Of a stretch of DNA of 18,802 nt, positions 1 to 7,933 are shown piece by piece. The stretch is taken from NCBI GenBank assembly GCA_002381645.1, contig DFXE01000006.1:1-18802 (forward strand), given 5' to 3'. Each line of letters starts with the position of its first letter. The first letter of the stretch is position 1. This stretch comes from Bacteroidales bacterium UBA4116. Its GTDB lineage: Bacteria > Bacteroidota > Bacteroidia > Bacteroidales > Tannerellaceae. Position numbers and translations under genes: made by a program. The notes beneath the pieces were generated by a model. That model made no database searches, was not told where the DNA came from, and worked only from the letters and a program-made list of their open reading frames with translations.

Positions 1-369
1 GCTGCGTTCCTTAGTGGTCTTGGTCAGGAAAAGGTAACAGGTATGATTCAGAAACGGACGTTCATTGAAATGCCTTTCAAAGGAACGTGAGAGAAAACTC
101 ATTTCGTCTTTCTGAATATCCGGTGTGTAATTCTCTTCGATAAACCAGTCCTGCTTGTGAACAATAGAATAGTTCGGCAATACCTTGACCGCTTTAAGCC
201 ATGCGGAATGAATTGCTTCATACTCTGCCGAGGTAACCGTAAATAATTCTGGCAGTTCAACCCGGTAGGCCACAGTAATGTCTGCATCTTTGCTTATGAT
301 GCAATCATGTTCCACAGCGAGCAGGGGGAACTTATTTTCCAGTGTAGCGGCTTTTAATACATTCCTCAT
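1..369 (-). CDS. traG: TraG conjugation ATPase, N-terminal part (cut by window edge)
   Basis: The reading frame starts at the ATG at 369-367 and stays open for 123 codons to the window edge, so only the N-terminus is visible. It begins MRNVLKAATLENKFPLLAVE, which I recognise as the start of TraG proteins of Bacteroides conjugative transposons. These are large VirB4-like ATPases that power assembly of the mating channel at the inner membrane. The Walker motifs lie outside the window, so the ATPase role follows from family knowledge and gene order. Its start codon overlaps the stop codon of traF in an ATGA arrangement, indicating translational coupling. The preceding genes are traF and traE, the normal order for these elements. 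Confidence 0.85.
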   Translation of the reverse strand, partial: MRNVLKAATLENKFPLLAVEHDCIISKDADITVAYRVELPELFTVTSAEYEAIHSAWLKAVKVLPNYSIVHKQDWFIEENYTPDIQKDEMSFLSRSFERHFNERPFLNHTCYLFLTKTTKERS

Positions 370-698
370 TGTTCTCTCCTTTTGATGTTACGGGTGAATA
401 ATGAAGGGATTCGCTTGCGGTTGATGATAAACCGGGGATGGCTGAGGGAAGCCTGCAACTTTAGCAGGCCATGTTCCCCATACTTTTCATTCAGGTGAAA
501 TGTTCCCCATATCAATACCGAAGCAGAGGCGACACCGAACAGAAGGCACATTGTCTGGTCTATACCTATCATGTACATGATCACGAAGAGGATAAACAAT
601 CCGAGCAGTCCTCCGGCAAAGATGAACAGGTACTGACTTTTTAGCCCCTTAAATTCGGCGCTATGCCCGATCCCTTTGTTGATTGAATACTCTGCCAT
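366..698 (-). CDS. traF: TraF, small membrane protein of the conjugation channel
   Basis: A 110-residue protein of the DUF4133 type found between traE and traG in Bacteroides conjugative transposons. Two hydrophobic segments are visible, about residues 23-44 and 48-66, separated by a short loop. A basic C-terminus follows (RKRIPSLFTRNIKRREQ). Size, topology and position resemble VirB3, which works next to the VirB4-like ATPase (here TraG). That equivalence is inference. The gene starts 4 bases after traE ends and overlaps traG by four bases, so the three genes are one tightly packed unit. GC content is visibly higher than in the restriction genes upstream. Confidence 0.85.
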   Translation of the reverse strand: MAEYSINKGIGHSAEFKGLKSQYLFIFAGGLLGLFILFVIMYMIGIDQTMCLLFGVASASVLIWGTFHLNEKYGEHGLLKLQASLSHPRFIINRKRIPSLFTRNIKRREQ

Positions 699-702
699 AC
701 GC

Positions 703-999
703 TTACAGGAAGAATGAACGAAGGATGGTTGCCGCTACAATCAGGAAGATGCAAGCCCCGAACCAGCTCGCAGCTGTTTTCGAGGTGTCAGGGTCACCAC
801 TTGAAAACTTGGAATACACTTTTACGCCTCCAATCAGGCCCACAACGGCTCCGATGGCGTAAATTAATTTCGTGCCGGGATCAAAATACGAGGTCACCAT
901 ATTGGTGGCCTCGGTTATCCCGCCGATACCGTTTCCCTGGGCGAAAACGCCCATCGCACTAAGCAACAAAACTGCCGAAAATAATACTCTTTTTTTCAT
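703..999 (-). CDS. traE: TraE, VirB2-like small exported/membrane protein
   Basis: A 98-residue protein of the DUF4134 type, first gene of the traEFG unit. Residues 1-20 look like a signal peptide (MKKRVLFSAVLLLSAMGVFA, then Q). Two hydrophobic stretches follow, around 45-62 and 78-97, with a short polar loop between them (FSSGDPDTSKTAA). This is the layout of VirB2-type pilin subunits, and TraE is usually taken as the counterpart of VirB2. That role is from family knowledge. The upstream neighbour in related elements is traD. Here about 10.8 kb of restriction genes and flanking DNA separate traD from traE, so traE must rely on a promoter in 1000-1150 or on read-through from mcrC. Confidence 0.87.
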   Translation of the reverse strand: MKKRVLFSAVLLLSAMGVFAQGNGIGGITEATNMVTSYFDPGTKLIYAIGAVVGLIGGVKVYSKFSSGDPDTSKTAASWFGACIFLIVAATILRSFFL

Positions 1000-1042
1000 T
1001 GTCGAAACATTTAAAAGTGATACATAAAAATGAATTCGACAG

Positions 1043-1056
1043 CGAATATATATTCG
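1043..1056. promoter_or_regulatory. 14-bp perfect palindrome upstream of traE
   Basis: CGAATATATATTCG reads the same on both strands and lies 44 bases upstream of the traE start. It overlaps the tentative -7 promoter box on the minus strand, so it could be an operator at which a dimeric regulator controls traEFG. The sequence is directly visible; the function is inference. Confidence 0.35.
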
Positions 1057-1060
1057 TTAA

Positions 1061-1075
1061 TTTGTTGATAAACAA
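1061..1075 (+). repeat. 15-bp inverted repeat flanking the defence island, left copy
   Basis: TTTGTTGATAAACAA here is the exact reverse complement of the sequence at 11771-11785. The pair encloses the whole restriction island with its terminators and the copy-1 operator cluster. This copy lies 61 bases upstream of traE. The sequence is AT-rich and nearly self-palindromic, so chance or a shared protein site is possible. Confidence 0.5.
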
Positions 1076-1077
1076 GG

Positions 1078-1119
1078 CTGACGATGTGTTACATCGGATG
1101 TCATCATGTGTCAACATGA
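1078..1119. promoter_or_regulatory. Operator-like cluster upstream of traE (copy 1)
   Basis: Three inverted repeats follow each other: GATGT-GTT-ACATC (1083-1095), GATG-T-CATC (1097-1105) and CATGT-GTCA-ACATG (1105-1118). Within them TGTTA/TGTCA words recur at 1087, 1099 and 1109, about one helical turn apart. The same block, with CTGACGAT, ATGTCATC and CATGA at matching spacing, recurs at 14116-14156 upstream of traA. Both copies lie upstream of a minus-strand tra unit, which suggests a shared regulator. No such regulator is encoded in the window. Confidence 0.45.
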
Positions 1120-1150
1120 GGGGGATAACAAGGGATATCGAATAGATGAT

Positions 1151-1205
1151 TTTTTTGAATGCATCAAAAAAGAGACCGGATGCATCCCAAAAAACGGGTG
1201 CATCC
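1151..1205 (-). terminator. Tandem hairpins downstream of mcrC, probable terminator
   Basis: Two stem-loops lie side by side. At 1178-1205, GGATGCATCCC pairs with GGGTGCATCC (one bulged base) around an AAAAAAC loop. At 1151-1171, TTTTTTGA pairs perfectly with TCAAAAAA around a 5-base loop. Read on the minus strand, the first stem is followed six bases later by a run of T, as in a factor-independent terminator. It would end mcrBC transcripts before traE. The word TGCATC occurs three times (1160, 1181, 1199), so binding by a protein is an alternative. Confidence 0.45.
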
Positions 1206-1427
1206 AATTTAACACATTGAACTAATTAGAACAGAGAATTAAGCTAACCAAAACATCCAAGCAAGTTGATTCAAATTATCATTTAGGTGAACTTAATTTT
1301 AAAGGAAAGGTGTGAAAATTTAGAGATATTTTTTATCGAAGATTATAAATAAGAGAGCTAGTTCTTCGTAAATATGAGTAATGTAATATTGATATATGCA
1401 GTGCATCTAATAATCAAATTTAGCAGT

Positions 1428-2684
1428 TCATTTTTTAAAAGGCATTTTAACCCCTATTTTATAGAACTTTTCAAAAGAAGATATTGCTGTACACTGATCT
1501 AATATATTTTTACTTGGCAAAAAAACGTCAATTTCTTTATCATCTGCTTCCATTTTTTGAGGATATATTATTACACAAGGAATTATTGCTTCTGAAGTTA
1601 TAAAAGGGAGTTTCTTTCGGATTCTTTTATCTCTTGCATATCCACTCAATTGCCTTATGTCTTCAATTATATTATTATTTCCATCTGCATACCTCGGTTT
1701 ATATTTTGTATCAATTATTAATGATTCATCTATTTTCAGAAAATCAACAACACAATTATATGAACCTGGAACCTGAAATTTGATATTGCTTCCATATGCA
1801 TCATGCAGCAAACCATATACATAGACTTCATAAAGACGTGACATATCAATCCAGAAGGCGGGGATACCATCTTGATGTAAACCAATTCGTTCAAGAGAGA
1901 ATCCAAATCTTTTAAGTATTAATTTTGCGATTCGAATCGCTTCTTTATAATCCGTAAAAAAACTATTGCTAATTATTAAATTTATATCTGTATAGTTTAT
2001 ATCATCGCCAACATTATCGAAATGGGATAATGCAGAAGACAATTTGGAAGATAATTCGGCAAATGATTTCTGAAATCCAATGTTTGTCAAATATTTATAT
2101 GCAAAAACAAGTGCTTTCTTTAATAATCTGTTTTCAGGAATATCTTCCGTATAAATTTGAAAACGGCAATATGCCCTATCTAAACGTCCGTTAAGAATAT
2201 TTTTATTTATATTTCGTGGTATAAGGACTCTTCCTTTAATTTTTCCTGAGAGTTCCTGCTCAATCTCAATGTAGTCTTTCTTCAATCCTTTATGTATTAT
2301 TCTTTTCAGTAAAGAATAATAATGCATAATAATCAGAGGAGTAACTTCGTCTTGTAGTTCTGAAGTTGGAATAAATTTTTTATTTAGATCCACTCCATAG
2401 ATATTAGAAAAATATTCAGGTGAAAGATTTTGGTTAATACAACAATTAAACATCTTGAAATAATCAATATTTTCCATTCCCTTTTTAGGCTTAACGACAA
2501 CATAACGTCCTTTCTTTTCGTCAACCCAATCGGCTCCAATAAAATAACTGGTCCACCATTCCGGAGTAATTCCCAAAAGATAGGGTTTATCGTTTATCCC
2601 TCGTTTAAGAGGCTTAACACCCATCTCTACGAATATTTTTTTATGCTCTTCTTGGAGACATTCTTGTTCTTGCAAAATGATCAT
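1428..2684 (-). CDS. mcrC: McrC, nuclease subunit of a McrBC modification-dependent restriction system
   Basis: McrC partners the McrB motor and cuts DNA that carries foreign base modification. The McrC-family core is visible (positions counted from the preferred start): GKIKGRVLIPRNI near residues 147-159, then CRFQIYTEDIPENRLLKKAL near 173-192. The PD-(D/E)xK nuclease site follows as VVDFLKID...LIIDTKYKPRY near residues 313-333, with the DTK triplet supplying acid and lysine, then DIRQLSGYARD. I chose the ATG at 2684 (MIILQEQECL) because it overlaps the mcrB stop as ATGA, typical of coupled genes. An upstream in-frame ATG at 2711 would add nine residues and overlap mcrB by 31 bases. It is the last gene of the island. 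The family is clear; the modification recognised is unknown. Confidence 0.88.
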   Translation of the reverse strand: MIILQEQECLQEEHKKIFVEMGVKPLKRGINDKPYLLGITPEWWTSYFIGADWVDEKKGRYVVVKPKKGMENIDYFKMFNCCINQNLSPEYFSNIYGVDLNKKFIPTSELQDEVTPLIIMHYYSLLKRIIHKGLKKDYIEIEQELSGKIKGRVLIPRNINKNILNGRLDRAYCRFQIYTEDIPENRLLKKALVFAYKYLTNIGFQKSFAELSSKLSSALSHFDNVGDDINYTDINLIISNSFFTDYKEAIRIAKLILKRFGFSLERIGLHQDGIPAFWIDMSRLYEVYVYGLLHDAYGSNIKFQVPGSYNCVVDFLKIDESLIIDTKYKPRYADGNNNIIEDIRQLSGYARDKRIRKKLPFITSEAIIPCVIIYPQKMEADDKEIDVFLPSKNILDQCTAISSFEKFYKIGVKMPFKK

Positions 2685-4960
2685 ACAGGCTCTTTTACGA
2701 TGTTTTCCCATTGTTCAAATAGAACCTCAAGATCGTTTATGGGATTTATAAGCCCATCTTTTATGTACTCCTCAATTAAAGGCTTTATAGAATATCTCAT
2801 TTTGCGTAGTAGCTCTTCTTCATTATCTGCCATAAAATAACTATGCCCGATCATCAATTCGTTTAATTTCAAATCGTCTGTTCTATTCTCTTTTATGTAA
2901 TCTCTTATTACACCAAATAGTTTCACGGCTTTTGAACCCTGATGTTTTTTACCATTATTGTCATAATGTTGTGTAATTACTTCCACTGATGATTCTAATG
3001 TATAAAAGGCGAACCGTCTTCTTATAGCATAATCAATTCTTCCCGTACTACGATCCGTAGTATTCATTGTTCCAATTATATAAACATTGGATGGTATTGT
3101 AAATTTAGTCTTTGAATAAGGTAATATTGCCGTTAAAGGATGTTTTCCATTTTTTCTTTTGTCATATTCCAATAGTGAAATTAGTTCACCAAAAATACGG
3201 GATATATTTCCTCTGTTTATTTCATCAATAATTAGAACCTTAGGCAATTCAATATTTTCCATAAATTCCCGGATAGGTTTAATATAAGCTATATTAGGAT
3301 TATCTTCAGGATGCTTTTCTAAAAACTCTTTAGTAATACTTGTTCCTGGCTTTGGAGCCTCTAAGCTTTTCCCAGTAAAAACATTAAGATTACCCCCTGT
3401 ATTTATTTTAATTTTAAAAGGCTCACGATCTACGGAAGTTTCAAATGATAGTGCACCTTCTTCATTTTTAGATATTAGTTGTTTCAATACTTCATATTGT
3501 TCATTAAAAGATAGTTTTTTTGTTGTTTTTCCTCCACATATCTCTTTAAATATTCCATCTTTCACTGTATAGCTAATTCTTCCTCCAACGACCTCGGATT
3601 TAATACCTTCAATAAAATCTTCATAATCCATAGATTGATGGAATGAAGTAAAATAAATCCTATTATCTTCTATACATTTGTTATACTTCTCCATAATTTC
3701 CTTATGATTGCTTAAATCATAAGAAATCCCAAGTGTACTAAGGGCAAGAGCGGCTGTATTATATGTTTTACCAGTACCAGGAGCACCTTGTAGAATAATT
3801 TGTCCATTTTCATGAAGCAATTGCTTCATGTTGTTTATTGAATCCATATTATTGTAAATTTTATTTGATTCTACCATTGAATAAGCTACAACATTCATTC
3901 TGCCAGGAGGATTGCTATTTTTATACCAGAAAAATTGTTCTAATTCTAATGGTTCATCTAATTGAATAAATTCTTCAAAAACAAAAGCAATTTTGGCAAA
4001 GTGACTGCTATCTTGATAATCTTCAATATTGTCTTTTAAGCCATCTATTTTCCAACCCTTCCATATTTCCAGCTTTTCTTTATAAGTATCAAATGTCGCA
4101 AAGTCTTTGACCTTAGCTCTATGAGTTGCTTTATTTGATGCTATATAATAAAAATAAAAATGGTTGTCTTCTTTTATTTTTTGTTCTAATTTGGGGATTA
4201 CATCTTGAGCTCGTGTTGGAAGACAATGCCACCAACCAATTATTTTCTTGTCAGGATTATTTATGAAATGACTTACAAAATCATCTTTCCAGTCGATACT
4301 TGTATCCCTTGCTGCTAATCCGTTGATTTTATTACACCAAATATCTCTAAGGTTGTATATTATCCTAGAAAAAAAATATGTAGTATTAGCCGGATTTGAA
4401 ATTGGAATATTAAACTCGGAAAAAAAGCAACGAACATCATTTACAAAACTACTTAAACGATAACTCTTGTTTAATAAACAATTTGATATGGCTTCTTTGT
4501 GAACTTCGCTGATAATACTTATTTTTTCATAAGGGTTTTGTAGGTATTCAATTGCATTCCGGATACTTTGTGTGCAAAATGAAGAATTTATTTTGTATAA
4601 AATCAATTGCCTAATCCATAAATGTTGTCTAATACCGGCTTGCGCTATTGTCCTGTCGTCATGATATTCATTATAATCCTTTTTATTTTTAGCTTTAGAA
4701 TCAAGATAAGCAACCAACCTGTTAGTGATTTCTACAAAGTTTCCGGCTTTGTTATTCATCTTAACATATGCATTGACAGCATCCATAGTAGAAAAGTTCT
4801 GATTTTTCATGTCTGCCAACAACTCAAGATCATTAAATTCGATGAAAGTATCCAAAGCAGCTTTGCTCTTTTCGAAATAAAAATCTTTTTCTTCTAAAAT
4901 ATCAACTAGCTTTTTCTCTTTTAGTAGTCCTTCTATTCTATTTTTTAAAGTGTTTTCCAT
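2681..4960 (-). CDS. mcrB: McrB, AAA+ GTPase motor of a McrBC restriction system
   Basis: A 759-residue protein with a C-terminal McrB-type AAA+ domain. Walker A GAPGTGKT is at 392-399, the McrB-typical FHQSMDYEDFIEG at 440-452, Walker B VLIIDEINRGN at 575-585, the family signature MNTTDRS at 632-638, and an arginine cluster RRR at 647-649. McrB binds modified DNA through its N-terminal part and translocates using GTP, activating McrC. The N-terminal ~380 residues are not the short DNA-binding domain of E. coli McrB. Residues about 238-362 (starting KIIGWWHCLP) look like a PUA/EVE-like modified-base reader, which is inference. mcrC overlaps its end by ATGA. A 105-base gap separates it from hsdR with no clear terminator, so it may be co-transcribed with the hsd genes or have its own promoter there. 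Confidence 0.92.
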   Translation of the reverse strand: MENTLKNRIEGLLKEKKLVDILEEKDFYFEKSKAALDTFIEFNDLELLADMKNQNFSTMDAVNAYVKMNNKAGNFVEITNRLVAYLDSKAKNKKDYNEYHDDRTIAQAGIRQHLWIRQLILYKINSSFCTQSIRNAIEYLQNPYEKISIISEVHKEAISNCLLNKSYRLSSFVNDVRCFFSEFNIPISNPANTTYFFSRIIYNLRDIWCNKINGLAARDTSIDWKDDFVSHFINNPDKKIIGWWHCLPTRAQDVIPKLEQKIKEDNHFYFYYIASNKATHRAKVKDFATFDTYKEKLEIWKGWKIDGLKDNIEDYQDSSHFAKIAFVFEEFIQLDEPLELEQFFWYKNSNPPGRMNVVAYSMVESNKIYNNMDSINNMKQLLHENGQIILQGAPGTGKTYNTAALALSTLGISYDLSNHKEIMEKYNKCIEDNRIYFTSFHQSMDYEDFIEGIKSEVVGGRISYTVKDGIFKEICGGKTTKKLSFNEQYEVLKQLISKNEEGALSFETSVDREPFKIKINTGGNLNVFTGKSLEAPKPGTSITKEFLEKHPEDNPNIAYIKPIREFMENIELPKVLIIDEINRGNISRIFGELISLLEYDKRKNGKHPLTAILPYSKTKFTIPSNVYIIGTMNTTDRSTGRIDYAIRRRFAFYTLESSVEVITQHYDNNGKKHQGSKAVKLFGVIRDYIKENRTDDLKLNELMIGHSYFMADNEEELLRKMRYSIKPLIEEYIKDGLINPINDLEVLFEQWENIVKEPV

Positions 4961-5065
4961 TTTATAGGAGTGCTTTATTTAGCTAACTATTATTGATAAA
5001 ATTCATTATTAGGATATATCCTTCCTCTAAAAAAGATTATTTCTCCTATTTGAAGAATCTTTATG

Positions 5066-7933
5066 TTATATGCCTTCAATAAATTTCTGTATATAATTTT
5101 TTATTTTCTCGAGCACTCTCTCTGCACGTGGCTTTCGTTCCTTTAAAGATGGTCTGACTCTCATTGTATCAATCAGTTCATCACGCAAAGGGATTCTACC
5201 TGTATACAAATAATTATTTATCAATTCATGAAGTTTGTCGTTATCCAGTTGTTCCTCCTCTGACAATTCACTTAAAGATTTCAATTTTTCAGCATCCCAA
5301 AACGTAAAGAATTCTTTTTCCAAATCATCATCATCGGTAAGTTTAGATAATGTTTCATTGATAAATTTTTCTATTAGTTCACGTTTGCTACGCATAGAAG
5401 GCGTATTTGTCAATGAATCCATTAAGGTTTCTCTTATTATTTGTTGATCACTATCTGAACTTTCCCGTAATCGACCTAAAAGAGCAAGAATGTATGCTAC
5501 ATTAATTTCGTCACGTTGAATGAGTTCCAATTCAAAATTAATGTCATTTAGTATTGAAACTTTCTCAGGTTTTTCCCTTCCGTCTTTTATTTCTTCATAA
5601 AGATCTAGATATTTGCTTTTAAAGTCTTCATATGTTTGTTGCTCAATGTTGAGATGGGAAAAATCGAACTGAGAGAAGCAAGTAAGCTTGTTCATTATCC
5701 TCATCAGGTTTCTGTAACTTTTAACAAATGCTAGCCAGGCTTTTTCATCTACGAGATTGTCTACCTCAAATATTGTTGGAACTAATTGGAAAAAATCAAT
5801 AAGAGACTCGTTAAATTCTCTAACAAAATCTTCATAAGGAGGCATTATAATCATATTTTGAGCCTCTTTATTTGCAAATAATTCAATTGCATCATCTGTT
5901 GATTGCTTTAGATTGCGAAAACAGACGATATTTCCTTGCGATTTTATGGCATTTAATATTCGATTAGTTCGTGAATAAGCTTGTATTAATCCATGATGCT
6001 TTAGATTTTTATCTACATAAAGTGTGTTGAGGGTTTTGCTATCAAATCCGGTAAGAAACATATTGACCACCAGTAAAATATCAATTTGTTGGGCTTTAAC
6101 TTTCCGGGCTATATCATTATAGTACTCATAAAAGATGCCAGTGCTATAATTGGTCTTAAACATTTTGTTGTAATCTTGCATATATTCATCCAGTTTTTCT
6201 CGTGAATGAACATATGGCACTTGAGATTCTTCGTCCAGCATATCATCGTCAATATCAATTGTGCCCATTCCATTGGCTTCTTTATCTTCTTCGTTTGCCT
6301 GATATGAATAAATAGTAGCAATACGCAGGTTATGTTTTGCTTCTTGTTGCTTCTTTTTAAAAAGTTCATAATATTGAATGAGCATAGGGATAGAAGCCAC
6401 ACACATTATTGCAGTAAACTGGCGTAAGTGAGTTTTTCGATTGTGATTTGCAATAATGTATTCTACATTGTTTTCTATACGTCTTATATCATATAATACT
6501 TCTGCTGTGTCTATTGCTTGAACTTCTTCGTCTTGTATATGATCTTTCTTCTTATATGTACTGAAATATTCTACTGAGAATTTTAGAACATTATTGTCTC
6601 TTATAGCATCGGTTATAACATATTTATGTAGAGGTCTGCCAAAAAGTTCGTCTGTTGTACGTCTACCTAAACCATTTTTTACTGAATTTTTTGGAAAAAT
6701 GGGTGTGCCTGTAAATCCGAACAGTTGAGCTTGTGGAAAATAATTACATATACGCTTATGTGTCTCACCGAACTGGCTGCGATGGCATTCATCAAAGATA
6801 AAAACAACTTTTTTATCCTTGTACTGTTGCATTGCATCAACATATCGTGTACCTGTGATAGCAATATCAAGCTTCTGAATTGTAGTTACTATTAATTTCC
6901 TCTTTGGATCTGGATCTTTAAACTGAGCAACTAATGTTGCCGTATTATTGGTTCCATCTATGCTGCCCTTACTGAAACTATTAAACTCTTTTACAGTTTG
7001 ATAATCGAGGTCTTTTCTGTCAACTACAAATACGACTTTTGTAATATGTGGTAAGGCTGTAATAATCTGACTGGCTTTAAAGGATGTCAGAGTTTTACCA
7101 CTGCCTGTTGTATGCCAGATATATCCGTTACCATTGTTCTCAATTACGGTTTTTACAATTTCTTCTACAGCATAGTACTGATAGGGGCGAAGTACCATAA
7201 GCGTTTCTGTTGACTCATTGAGTACAATGTACTTAGTCAACATTTTGGAAAGATGACAGGTGTCTAAAAAATAATAAGCAAACTGTTTGAGTTGTGTTAT
7301 CTGATCATTATCAGTATTGGTCCAGTAAAATGTTTGTTCAAAACTACGAGCACTTATCTTACTATTTGCATAATATTTCGTATTAACACCATTACTAATC
7401 ACAAACAATTGAACATACTGAAATAAACCATAACCTGCATTATAGCTGTGACGTTCATATCGGTTGGTTTGATTAAACGCTTCTTTCAGCTCCAGACCTC
7501 GTCTTTTTAGCTCTATCTGTACAAGTGGTAAACCATTAATAAGTAATGTTACATCGTAACGGTTTTCATATTTACCTTCCATCGTCACCTGACTGGTTAC
7601 CTGATATATATTTTTACAGTAATCAAACATATCAATTAAATCAATATATCCTACTGTATTATCATCACGCGTGTAATCCATTTTCTGGCGCAATGTTTTT
7701 GCCTTTTCAAAAATGCTCCCTTTCTGCATTTTGTTAAGTATCTGATCAAATTCACGATCAGACATGGGTGTCAGTTTGTTATGTTTCTCAAGTTGCTGTT
7801 TGAAGTTAGCCACTAGATCTATTTCATTGTTAATAGTGACATATTCATAACCTAACTGCAAAAGTTGTTTTATCAACTCGGATTCCATTTGAGCTTCTGA
7901 TTGTACCATGCTAATTATTTTCTTGCCAGTCAT
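5066..7933 (-). CDS. hsdR: HsdR, type I restriction endonuclease subunit R
   Basis: A 955-residue motor and nuclease subunit that translocates DNA with ATP and cleaves far from the recognition site when the target is unmethylated. The N-terminal nuclease has D127, then E141-L-K143 (PLVQIELKR) and the QxxxY motif at Q155/Y159. The superfamily 2 helicase core shows Walker A TTGSGKT (275-281), DECH (381-384), TGTP (408-411), FLTGFDS (626-632) and QAYSRTNR (651-658). The C-terminal ~250 residues are helical and probably dock on HsdM/HsdS. The first ATG overlaps the preceding gene by 23 bases. An alternative ATG eight residues in (MVQSEAQMESE) starts one base after that gene's stop and fits the family N-terminus equally well. 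No motif is missing, so it should be active. Confidence 0.95.
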   Translation of the reverse strand: MTGKKIISMVQSEAQMESELIKQLLQLGYEYVTINNEIDLVANFKQQLEKHNKLTPMSDREFDQILNKMQKGSIFEKAKTLRQKMDYTRDDNTVGYIDLIDMFDYCKNIYQVTSQVTMEGKYENRYDVTLLINGLPLVQIELKRRGLELKEAFNQTNRYERHSYNAGYGLFQYVQLFVISNGVNTKYYANSKISARSFEQTFYWTNTDNDQITQLKQFAYYFLDTCHLSKMLTKYIVLNESTETLMVLRPYQYYAVEEIVKTVIENNGNGYIWHTTGSGKTLTSFKASQIITALPHITKVVFVVDRKDLDYQTVKEFNSFSKGSIDGTNNTATLVAQFKDPDPKRKLIVTTIQKLDIAITGTRYVDAMQQYKDKKVVFIFDECHRSQFGETHKRICNYFPQAQLFGFTGTPIFPKNSVKNGLGRRTTDELFGRPLHKYVITDAIRDNNVLKFSVEYFSTYKKKDHIQDEEVQAIDTAEVLYDIRRIENNVEYIIANHNRKTHLRQFTAIMCVASIPMLIQYYELFKKKQQEAKHNLRIATIYSYQANEEDKEANGMGTIDIDDDMLDEESQVPYVHSREKLDEYMQDYNKMFKTNYSTGIFYEYYNDIARKVKAQQIDILLVVNMFLTGFDSKTLNTLYVDKNLKHHGLIQAYSRTNRILNAIKSQGNIVCFRNLKQSTDDAIELFANKEAQNMIIMPPYEDFVREFNESLIDFFQLVPTIFEVDNLVDEKAWLAFVKSYRNLMRIMNKLTCFSQFDFSHLNIEQQTYEDFKSKYLDLYEEIKDGREKPEKVSILNDINFELELIQRDEINVAYILALLGRLRESSDSDQQIIRETLMDSLTNTPSMRSKRELIEKFINETLSKLTDDDDLEKEFFTFWDAEKLKSLSELSEEEQLDNDKLHELINNYLYTGRIPLRDELIDTMRVRPSLKERKPRAERVLEKIKNYIQKFIEGI

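Larger units (their letters stand above)
1000..1427. other. Intergenic region between mcrC and traE
   Basis: No credible gene lies here on either strand; a minus-strand ORF at 959-1207 overlaps traE and has no recognisable content. Reading away from traE, the stretch contains a 14-bp perfect palindrome CGAATATATATTCG (1043-1056), a 15-bp sequence TTTGTTGATAAACAA (1061-1075) repeated in inverted orientation at 11771-11785, an operator-like cluster (1083-1118), and two hairpins (1151-1171 and 1178-1205). The rest, 1206-1427, is AT-rich with only a short palindrome (ATGCA-G-TGCAT, 1396-1406). On the minus strand, TATATTCG at 1050-1043 resembles the Bacteroides -7 box TAnnTTTG, with a TTG about 22 bases upstream (1075-1073). 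It is a tentative traE promoter only. Confidence 0.6.

Noticed and set aside
959..1207. An 82-codon minus-strand ORF upstream of traE
   Set aside because: It overlaps the traE start in another frame and runs through the hairpins and operator-like cluster; nothing in the peptide looks like a protein family.
5012..5021. GGATATATCC palindrome between hsdR and mcrB
   Set aside because: A 10-bp AT-rich palindrome alone is too weak to call an operator, and there is no T-run to make it a terminator.
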